Assembly (NCBI RefSeq): GCF_000002995.4
Contig: NW_025062285.1
Location: forward strand, 248,001 to 312,000
Reading direction: 5' to 3'
Length of the DNA: 64,000 bases
From: Brugia malayi
Lineage: Eukaryota > Nematoda > Chromadorea > Rhabditida > Onchocercidae
A program made the position numbers and the translations under genes. Positions 54,928-64,000 of this stretch are shown in pieces (the first letter of the stretch is position 1; the number at the start of each line of letters is the position of its first letter). The notes beneath the pieces are model-generated. The model saw nothing but the letters and a program-made list of their open reading frames with translations. It had not been told where the DNA came from and did not search any database.

Positions 54928-55010
54928 TTTGCATAAGTTCCATGGGATTAACAATTCCTTCGGTATTTAGTCTGTCACGCCGACTGGAATGGTCAGACAT
55001 ACGGTTAGCA
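54928..55010 (-). other. Orphan coding-like exon (lin-11 5' exon or separate small gene)
   Basis: On the minus strand a TTCGTAG acceptor (55012-55011) is followed by 10 bases and an ATG (55000-54998), then 24 codons of ordinary composition (MSDHSSRRDRLNTEGIVNPM, then ELMQ) and a GTACTG donor at 54927. The local sequence is less AT-rich than its surroundings. Its phase 1 end fits the GGTATCAG acceptor of the LIM1 exon, and that frame stays open into MAICAGC. It may therefore be an alternative lin-11 first exon. It may instead be a downstream gene after FAM192A. The product is not recognised. Confidence 0.4.
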
Positions 55011-55983
55011 CTACGAACAGAAATTATATATATACGTACACATCGAAGCCTAATACTTTAATATGTTGATTAGTTGAAAATTTTAGCTAGCAATAAGTTT
55101 TAAAATGGATGAAATGTACACCTAGTTCCAACATCCCTTTCCTTAACAAAAAAGAAAAAGAAAAAAAAAAAGCAAGTTTGGATTCGAATCTATACTTTTC
55201 TGCGAAAGAAATATTTTAAATGATAAAAGTTCCAAATAATAACAAGTAAAAATTTCCTAGAAGTAAAAAAAAACCCTCTTCTTTTTAATAAATATTCTGC
55301 ACTCAATGGGCAACTGCACAAAACATACAAATAAATTGATAATTTATCATTATACAAAATTATACATTATACAAAAGATACTTTTACTTAATAATACACG
55401 ATACTGGTATCCTAATAACCGAAAAACGGTAAAGAACCTTATATATAATCGAAAAACACAAATTTCGCAAGAAAAGATTCTGAAAAAGAAACCTAACATT
55501 TCAATAGGAAAATATTACTCTAGATCCGTCACTTCAAAACATTCGCTTTCGATTAACTCGTTCAGAAATCATTGAACGCGGCAAACTGTAGGAAGTAACC
55601 GACTTTCACGGTTCCATCCTTCATGCATAACAGTAACTCCTAATCACTCAATTCCTGAAAACAAAAAAAAAAAAAGAAATTTTGCCTAAAATGCACAAAA
55701 TATCGATTTAGCTTGGCTTGTTATTAATCATCTAATGACAAACAGAATAACAATTTTACTATTCCTGCTGTTTACAAACGTTTGATTAGGTATAATGGAG
55801 CTCCCATTACCATTGCGAAAATGACTTAACATCTTTACTACTGGCACTTCTCCTGAATAATTCAAGTCCAATTAATGGAACATAAACCTGTCATAATAAA
55901 CCTAAAAAAAAAAACACTAATAATATATACAAAAAAGAGAACCATACAAATGTATCAATCACTCTAATAGTAGAATCACTCAA
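55011..55983. other. Spacer between FAM192A and the orphan exon
   Basis: AT-rich. The 89-codon plus-strand open frame at 55306-55575 is Lys/Asn/Ile-rich without a domain or splice support. Nothing else seen. Confidence 0.5.
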
Positions 55984-58055
55984 CTATTTATTTTTATCTT
56001 CTTTCTCACTCGGGATGAGCACTGGCAAAATAGGTAAATCACTGGAACTATCCGAATCACTGTCGTAATTTGAGTCCGAATTTGAATTACTGAAGTGCAA
56101 ACATTAGACCAAAATTCATCTAATTATTGAAATGATTTTCACAATTTCCAAGGTAAATCAAATAAATCCAACTTTCAAACAATAAGTAAAAGAAATTTCT
56201 TATGACTTAAGATGAATTGCAACCTGTAGAAACAATTTTCTTGTTTTATACAAAGCTATTACTCTACAGTTCATACGAGTTCAATTTTTTAAATGGCTAC
56301 TCTTTTGCTTTGTGTTCTACTTAATATAGGCTAAAATACAAGCCATACCATATTGAAATGTAAAATTCCGAATCATTTTAATTTCCACCAAACGGAAGTA
56401 ATTTTTCGGCAGCAACAGATCAATAAATTTGACATAACTCAAAGTAATAACTATGCAAACCTTGAAGATGCATAATTCGCCATTCCAGGAAGAACACCAA
56501 TTACTTTAAGTGCAGACGGAAAGGTTATACTGTCTGACATGACACTTAGCGGTCGTTTCTCAATACATTTGTCCATTCCAACATCACTGAATCATGAGCT
56601 GATGAAGCCAAAGAAATACAAAATTTACAGATTTCAAGAAAAATAGTGAATGAGCGAAATTTCTTCTAGCTTAAAAACTTTGGAGAAGATATCTTAATTA
56701 TTAGACAAAAAAGAATTTCAAAGTCACGGATACCGCTCATTAAATTTTTAAATTTATAAATACAATAATCTTTAAAATTGAAAAAACTGGAGGAAGAATA
56801 CACACCTTTTTCTTTTAACCGCCATACGAAGTATAGCAGCCTGTTTATTTTCTTTTGGTGCTATACCACCAGTTGATTTTATACGTAAATCTGATATTGA
56901 TGGTCCATTTTCTTCTACGCTTTTACGTGCTTGAGCACGATCAATTTCGCTCAAAAGCGCTTTTTCTTCCTGAAAATTAATCCTAAATTTAGGTTTCTCG
57001 TTAAGGATGAAATCACTCCTTAATTCCTGCAATTATTACTCAACTTTCAAAAAGTGATCGACTGATTGTATCAATATTATCAATTTATGAAAAGTAAAGA
57101 ATTGCTTCAGCGAGAGATGCTTTTAAACTCACAAATCCTTAACTATTTCTTCTCAATTATTCTCTAAAAGACTTTCCTATTGAATGAATGTTGGAATATT
57201 AGTTTAAATAAGCTAAAAAAACATCAAAAGATATCATACATCCTAGGTAAGAAAACTTAAAACCATTGACCTTACTTTTCTCGAGATCTTGCTTGGCTCT
57301 AAGACTTTCAACTCCGGAAAGAAAATCACATTCATCCGCATCAAGTCCTCTAACCATATTTCCTGAATAAAAAACAAAAATTTGTTTCAGTGATTCATAA
57401 AACATTCATGGTTTCAACTACAAAACACTTTGTGCTTTTTTGTTTTTACATTATCAACTGTCAGATATATTCAGTAAGTAATTATAAAACTTACTAAATC
57501 TATGTTCTTCTTCATACTCTGCTTGCTTTCGATCGCGAACTTCTTTTAAACGATCATACAAAGGTCTGCTGTCAACTTCTTCTTCTGGCACTTCTAAAAC
57601 TCTAATTTGCAACGAAAGATATGCAACTTAAGATAAAGACACCACCAACAGTAACGATCGCTATAGTTCTCTACGTATAAATAATGCAGTTCTGGATCAC
57701 AGATATTGTAAATACGAATTATCCTGATTGCTAAGTTTTTCGTGCTGTCAAGATAGTTCATTTCATATAATTTTGCAATTTTTCGCGAATTTAGTCTAGA
57801 ATACTTGCTTAGGAACACTCATCTTCACATTCGACATCAAGAAAATCCTTTTATGCAGCGAATTACTGAATAGAGTTTACAATGAATCATAAAATGAAGA
57901 GACGATTCCGTTACTAATAATAATATCAAATTAGTACAAGGAAGAAGCAGTAGCACACCTTCTGGATCAGTAGGTTTCCTAACTTTGTTCCATTCTTCCT
58001 GCCGCCGTTTTTTCGCTTCATCCAATTCCTGCTCACTTATGAATCGATCGCTCAT
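55984..58055 (-). CDS. PSME3IP1: FAM192A / PSME3IP1 (PIP30, NIP30 domain) protein, 6 exons
   Basis: Nuclear protein; in mammals it binds PA28-gamma (PSME3) and alters its pairing with the 20S proteasome. Exons in coding order: 58055-57959, 57593-57495, 57362-57271, 56969-56806, 56586-56461, 56089-55984 (stop TAG). They join to 227 residues, near the mammalian 254. Family motifs: [20 protein letters not shown] (residues 5-24), [38 protein letters not shown], a charged helix, [13 protein letters not shown], and a Ser/Asp-rich acidic tail. In mammals CK2 phosphorylates a similar tail to allow PA28-gamma binding, so the same may hold here (inference). The start ATG follows a TTTTCCAG acceptor by one base, typical for spliced leader. 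An AATAAA overlaps the stop codon. Confidence 0.93.
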
Positions 58056-58066
58056 ACTGGAAAAGA
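58056..58066 (-). promoter_or_regulatory. Candidate spliced-leader acceptor of FAM192A
   Basis: TTCTTTTCCAG ends at 58057, leaving a 1-base 5' UTR before ATG 58055. This very short leader is characteristic of trans-spliced nematode mRNAs. Confidence 0.65.
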
Positions 58067-58657
58067 ACAAAATACATGCAAGTAATAGAAACCACAAAAT
58101 TTTATTAGTAAATAAGCAGAGAACGAATTCGATAAAATCGTATTCCGACAGTTATCACATGACAAGTGGTGCAAAGTAATAATAATAGCAAGACTTTATC
58201 ACTGAAGGATATCACAAGACACATAATGACAAAGAGATCAACAAGTATGCTTGTAATTATCCTAAACATATGTTTTACTAATATGATTAGAAGCTGAAAA
58301 AAATTTTTGGCAAATATTTCATTTAAATTTATCCTTGGAATTCAATCAAATTCAATTAAAATGACGGCAAACACCAAAAAGCAAAACAACAAAAATGAAA
58401 AAGATTAAAAACTTCTAGTTCCATTTAAATCTTATTCATACAAAGTGCTTTGACTAAATTTTATAAAACAAAAAATTCCACCTTCATAAATTTTGTAATT
58501 TCTGACAAAATTTCTCATACCTAAAAAATTTATTCCATTTACTCAACATAATAAAATGCAATAGCAAAATAAAATTCAAATCTAAGCCATTAAGCTACAA
58601 ATCTTCCTTCCTTAATTATTCAAACATTCGCATTAATTCCAATTCACTCTAATTCGT

Positions 58658-59285
58658 TCACTTCACCTTATATCCTACTTTACCACTTAATCACTAACCC
58701 CTCACACCACTGCCAATATCACATGCCTTTATCCCACGGCCACCCCTCCCCTTCCCCTCCCCCAACCACACCGAACCCCGTTCATCACTTCACCTTATAA
58801 CCTACTTTACCACTTAATCACTAACCCCTCACACCACTGCCAATATCACATGCCTTTATCCCACGGCCACCCCTCCCCTTCCCCTCCCCCAACCACACCG
58901 AACCCCGTTCATCACTTCACCTTATATCCTACTTTACCACTTAATCACTAACCCCTCACACCACTGCCAATATCACATGCCTTTATCCCACGGCCACCCC
59001 TCCCCTTCCCCTCCCCCAACCACACCGAACCCCGTTCATCACTTCACCTTATATCCTACTTTACCACTTAATCACTAACCCCTCACACCACTGCCAATAT
59101 CACATGCCTTTATCCCACGGCCACCCCTCCCCTTCCCCTCCCCCAACCACACCGAACCCCGTTCATCACTTCACCTTATATCCTACTTTACCACTTAATC
59201 ACTAACCCCTCACACCACTGCCAATATCACATGCCTTTATCCCACGGCCACCCCTCCCCTTCCCCTCCCCCAACCACACTGAACC
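58658..59285. repeat. 127-bp C-rich minisatellite, five copies
   Basis: Copies repeat exactly every 127 bp (marker CATGCCTTTATCCCACGG at 58722, 58849, 58976, 59103, 59230). They differ by only a few bases: TATA/TAACC in the second copy, and changes at the end of the last. Each unit has a C-run block (CCCCTCCCCTTCCCCTCCCCC, 58743-58763 in copy 1), so the minus strand has four G-runs of four or more. Far richer in G+C than the flanks. Confidence 0.97.
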
Positions 59286-60540
59286 TCGCCCCTTCCCACT
59301 CCGTTATCACCCAATTCCTAACTACCAAGAAAATTTCGCCTTATCGTTTTGTAGTCTCCACTTCAAGAAGCCTACTGTTTCTTGCAACGCAAAAATGGAA
59401 TGTAAAATGTTTGAAATTTGAAATATAATCTCATTCCTACGTGATAGAAAGCAGTTCACGTGAGAGCGCTCGTTTCTGACGTGGACAAGTTTACAGTGAT
59501 TGTAACACTTTTGCATTTTCTAGATTTTTACACTAGCATCATACTCTTTTTTTGTTTGAATTATATGTGATGAATCTGAAATATGTTGTGTAAGACGTGG
59601 AAACATTTTGCAAATGTCACGTTGGGACTTAGAGCTGCTTTACGTAAGCGTTACGTAATATGGAGAGAGGAACACGTGCAGTGGTTTAATTAAGACGTAT
59701 AGTTATTTAATATGATGCTGAGCAGAAAGTGAGTTATTGCTGTTAGTGACGTGAATTAAGTGAGTCATTTAGAGGTTATTAATTAGAAAGCAATAAAAAG
59801 TTATACTATTCTGTATTATAACTTGCATGAATGGTGGATAATACTGTCAAAAAATTATACAAATCACATTTAGCTTTGGTAAAGTCTTGTTAATTACTAT
59901 TAGCTGCATAGTGAATTTGCAAATTCTTTTCCTTAAATTACTTGCTGTTTTTGCTAGGAAATTAATTAAGGAAAAAATCTATCAAAGTTATTGGTTATAT
60001 TTTAGAAAGAAAGTTAAAATTGAAAATATTAAATGAAATTATAAGTACTAATAAAAGTCAAAATTGCAAATACTGATTTAAAAATGACATAACTGTTAAT
60101 GAGAGCTAATGAGAGCATATTTGATTGCATAACTCGTCAAGCAATTTTGAATCGTTTGCATGACGAACCATGTAATTCACATTTCCTTATAAGAGTCATT
60201 CATCTGACACATTTCTGACTTCAAAACTGATTTCTTCATGTCATGTGAATGAAATCTTACTGTTTGTGTTTGTTTTTGAGAAATGAATGAAATCTTGCTT
60301 CTACGTCTATGCTATGTCTATGAATGAAATAAAGCTTTTTTTTAGTATTATATTAAGTAATATAGTAATTTCATCGATTCATTCGGTCAGGTTTAAGTGA
60401 AAAAAGCTTTGGCTTCTATTTTTTCTCGAATTAGGAAGTGTACGCATCAATAAAGATTGATTTTCGCATCATTTTTTGTGCATGTAAGTCAGTAAAGAAG
60501 TTTGGTCAATTAAGTTCATCGTAATTCGGATTGAATTTAG
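59286..60540. other. Divergent promoter region of FAM192A and the Rec114-like gene
   Basis: AT-rich, with an ACGT-rich patch at 59440-59760 that includes TTACGTAA-like and CACGTG sites. No coding exon was seen that joins to either neighbour. Confidence 0.5.
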
Positions 60541-60546
60541 CATTAA
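60532..60546 (+). promoter_or_regulatory. Candidate spliced-leader acceptor of the Rec114-like gene
   Basis: GAATTTAG ends at 60540, six bases before ATG 60547. No in-frame upstream exon is apparent. Confidence 0.45.
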
Positions 60547-63500
60547 ATGGCTTCAAAAAATGTCATCTGTGGGGATACGAACAACGTTTCCTGGCCGTTA
60601 ATTAAGTACACGAAACTTGTTGGAACACGTCTGGTAATCATTTTTCTTTTTCCTGTAGTTGAGAAAGTGGGTTTATTAAGAATAAGGTATCAACTATTGC
60701 ATCCTCTTTAATAATCAGAAATATATACCTTTTAATCAGAAATATACCTTGATTTTTAGAGTGCTCAATACAAGTAAAGGCTTTCAAAATAGAGATATTA
60801 TTTTCGTTGATACAGAAAAAAACGAATCTTGCACTGAGTCGTCAGAGGATAAAAGATTTTTTTACTAAACAATAATTACAATATTTCCAGGAGATCCCAG
60901 TAGCATCCGGGCAAGTAATGGCTATTACTTACAATAAAAATCGATGTTATCTTAGTGTTATGTTCAATTCATCAACACTTGAGGAGTTTTCATTGGCACC
61001 GAATCCTCGTCCAATTGTAAGAAGTAAAGAAAAGGATGTTTTCATTCAAGTTTCTTCAACGGTAACTTTTTCAACTATGTTTAAGTGAAATTCCATATAG
61101 GTATAAAATGAGCTGAGAAAAAGCCAATAGCATCGAGCACATAGCATATAATTGCTCCATGTGAAAAACGTAATAAGAATTATTGTGGTTATTCCTAAAG
61201 GTGAACTGATCCATTGCATGGATATTTTTATTAAAATAATTTCTCAAATGTTATATTTCAATTTCGACTGATAAGTTTTTCTTTCTTCAGAATGGCACAA
61301 CGCTGACTAGATTTCGCATAAAATTTGCTAGATTATCAGATCATGCGTCATTTGTGGAATTTATTTCATTCTTTGTTAAAGTTTTACCACCTTCAAACCT
61401 GAATACTTCATCGGACTTTAGCCAGCCGTTATCGGTAACAACCACTAATTGATTGTTCAAGTATCGATACAGTTGATACAAATATTTAGACATTGATTTC
61501 AGCACTCAGATAAACATAACCATTTACAAATCACTGATTTGTATGTATACAAAGTAAGTTTGAACAAATTTGATATTTTATACGATAATCATTTTGGCAT
61601 TTATTGCAGCAGGGCTATACTGAAATGAAGTCATCTCAAGAAAGCTCTCAACTTAGTTTATTTAGCAGCGATTCTTCTTCGCAAAAATCGATGTAAGGAA
61701 CACTTTTTTGTCGGCAAATTAAAAGTATATTTTCAAGTATAGATTATTGCTACAGAATTAATGCTACGTATTCTTTGTCAGGAATGTTACTACCATTCTT
61801 CCTCCAGAACCAATCTCTGACTTTTACCCGATGCAGAATCCGACTACCCATACTTCGTTATCTGCGGTACTATTTTTGTTTACTTTTCTTTTCATTTGTT
61901 CAGTTTTACTTCTAATTCTTTTTCTTTTTTTTCAATTCCTATTTAATTCTTTTTTTTTTCAATTCCTATTGTTAGTATATATCTTTGCCAGAAAACTAAA
62001 AATTTATTTTCTTTTCAAACCGCCAAGTCTAGTGCTTCCAATGCTTCATGCTCAGCAAGTTTTCTTATCGTTTTGGTCTTTTAACCTAAATGTTTGACAA
62101 TTGAAGTCAAAATTGTACAGAGAATATTTGTTTTAGGATTTTTTCTTTTACATCCATTCTAATTTAAAATTTATCAAAAATTTTGTAGTCTTTATTGGTT
62201 AATAAGAAATGAAAGAATGTAAAGCTCATAATTTTCAATGCAATTTGGTAACTCAAGAGTACCTTTTTTTATTATCTATTTATTCTCATAAATTCTTCTA
62301 AATAGTGTTTCAGAGTTTGATCGATGAGAAAGTTTATGAAGTGTTGAAACCTATGAAACATCCAGCAGTTCAGCGTTGTTCCGAATCTTTCGAAATCTCT
62401 CCAGTGTCTTTTTCTCAAGTTTGTAAATTCCATTATTTATCTGAAACCGGAAGTTTTAATTAGAAATTCAAATTAATTAAAAATTCCTGAAAATTTTAAG
62501 GTTTCAAATATTTTGTTATACTAAAGTTCTGAAGCCTAAAATTTAATTTGATAAAAAAAAGCTTATTTAATTCATGAAATTTTGTATATAAACATACAGT
62601 TATTTCAACTTCAGAGTTCTGGTGCGAAATTATTGAATTGTTTAAAAACTTCAAAAACTACCGATCAGGCAGTTCCTTTTAGCACTAATGATGTAAGTAT
62701 TTTTCTTGATAAATATTTCGCTTTAATGATCGCAATTATTTTTCTTCAAAGAAAAAAAAATATCTAAACGTTTGCTTAGTAACTGCTTGTTTTATGTAAC
62801 AGAATAGTTGGTTTACTGTTTGCCATTTTACATTTATGATCAAAATGTTTTGTTGACTGACAACTATTTCGAAAAGCCATTTCGAGCATTATTATTGAAG
62901 CACAGCAGATTATCATTTGTTACAAAATTATATCGAATCTCTTTTTAAGATGGAAATAGTAGCCACTCAGCCTATTGTGGATTTATCATCAGCGACACAG
63001 TTTAGTACAGTGTCCGACAAAAATTATGGACAAGAAAATAGACGAAGTGTGGTTGGTGATTATTTTATGCTTTTTCTATTTTTATAGGGACATATCAGAA
63101 ATCTATCGATAGTTTTCGCATTGTTTTGCCTTATAACGAAGATTAATGCCTTAAAGTGATGTGCTTTATTTGAATGATATGCATTGTCCTTCGAAACATT
63201 ATAACTCTTCTTCCTTTCTAAGTGATACTAAAGAATTTTGAATTTAATCAGGATCCTTCCTGATGTTGGGACAACCAGAATCCTTCCTGCATTATGTATA
63301 TGTTGTCTCTAAGAATGAGCATCGTCAACCCTTAAGCATCAGCTTTAATTTTTTTTATTATTTTGAAACTTCTGGTAATATTATTAATTGCCTTTCACCA
63401 ATTCTGCGTCATTAACACTCTCAGTGTATGGGTAATCCGATTTAATTGTGTGAGAGAATTATACTAAGTCAGAAGTCAGAAGATAGAATTTCAAAAATTC

Positions 63501-63968
63501 AGTTATGCTAATTTTTGGTTTTTGTAAGGATGTCCAAACTGAGTACTGCTTATCGATCAGCGATCTATTGAATGATTCATCATTACTTGAGGAATATTTG
63601 ACGGCAAAACTTAAGGACCATCAGTTCATGCAACTCGTTGAGAAGTGTTCACAAGTTTATAACACAGTTTTTTATACAAGGAGAGGTTGCTTTCAATGTT
63701 TTCTATCTTTCACGCTCCAGTTTTTAATTCCATTTTTCCGGTTTTGTCAGCGGCATAGTTTGAAAGATAATTTTTCAACATTTATTCAAAAAATTTCTTT
63801 TTCTATTTTCTCAATGATATTCATTTTGTGATCATCATGATAAGATATATTTTCTTGCTGAAATTATTTCGATGATATTGAATGCTGCATAACCTTTCAG
63901 CTGTATCTGATAATACGTCTTCCATCGAAGCAGCGATTCCTACAAAAATGCGACATTTCAACAAATAA
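60547..63968 (+). CDS. Rec114-like meiotic DNA double-strand-break factor (candidate), 11 exons
   Basis: Exons: 60547-60633, 60891-61061, 61291-61434, 61503-61553, 61610-61692, 61782-61866, 62314-62418, 62615-62692, 62950-63051, 63529-63685, 63901-63968 (stop TAA). They join in frame to 376 residues. The N-terminal 110 residues fit the Rec114 PH-like domain: WPLIKYTKL (15-24), CYLSVMFNSSTLEEFSLAP, then FRIKFARLSDHASFVEFISF. A long Ser/Thr-rich linker (about 120-300) holds most of eight SQ/TQ sites. The C-terminus (about 315-350) has LLEEYLTAKLKDHQFMQLVEK, resembling the Rec114 C-terminal helices that bind Mei4. In C. elegans this role belongs to DSB-1/DSB-2, Rec114-related promoters of SPO-11 breaks. 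The family call is by eye and provisional. An acceptor (GAATTTAG, ending 60540) six bases before the ATG may take spliced leader. Weak points are the exon 9 donor (63051 or 63048) and a tandem CAG acceptor for exon 5. Confidence 0.6.
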
Positions 63969-64000
63969 TGAATTGATCGTTATTTCATGTAATGAAGTAA

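Noticed and set aside
55170..55200. tRNA B-box-like GGATTCGAATC
   Set aside because: No matching A box or cloverleaf stems could be folded around it.

Overview
The window is nuclear DNA of a nematode, most likely a clade III (filarial/spirurid) worm; the clade is inference. The case rests on short, intron-rich genes with TTTCAG/TTTAG acceptors and GT donors, candidate spliced-leader acceptors a few bases before start codons, AT-rich intergenic DNA full of microsatellites, and protein matches closest to Caenorhabditis proteins as I remember them (a LIN-11-type LIM-homeodomain protein and an F13B12.4-type PLP protein). All gene models below were built by hand from conserved protein motifs and splice phase. 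Every model joins into one open frame.

Layout. 1-6020 (+): the 3' part of the RNA polymerase I second-largest subunit gene (rpoa-2/POLR1B), 15 exons, 5' end outside the window. 7171-9613 (-): heparan sulfate 2-O-sulfotransferase (hst-2), convergent with the first gene. 9.6-17.1 kb: gene-free AT-rich DNA. 17129-22031 (+): a secreted or ER-targeted PLP-dependent cysteine-synthase-like protein. 22636-24721 (-): a small membrane protein of unknown function with a duplicated proline-rich exon. 25652-28542 (-): DNAJC8-type J-domain spliceosomal protein. 29206-30756 (-): dCMP deaminase. 31-33.5 kb: ACGT-rich DNA, a 53-bp duplication, a nine-copy 67-bp satellite and a 200-bp CA microsatellite. 34920-52202 (-): lin-11 (Lhx1/5 class), ten exons over 17 kb, with introns rich in simple repeats. 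About 55.0 kb (-): an orphan, coding-looking exon. 55984-58055 (-): FAM192A/PSME3IP1 (PIP30). 58.66-59.29 kb: a five-copy 127-bp C-rich minisatellite with G-quadruplex potential. 60547-63968 (+): an 11-exon gene that I read as a Rec114-like meiotic double-strand-break factor with an SQ/TQ cluster.

The genes do not form one pathway. Most are housekeeping (rRNA transcription, splicing, dTMP supply, proteasome regulation), plus proteoglycan sulfation, neuronal/vulval patterning (lin-11) and meiosis. dCMP deaminase, DNAJC8 and the small membrane protein lie head to tail on one strand within 8.2 kb and could be co-transcribed. The most novel items are the Rec114-like gene, the satellites and ACGT islands in 5' intergenic DNA, the exon duplication, and the orphan exon near 55.0 kb.
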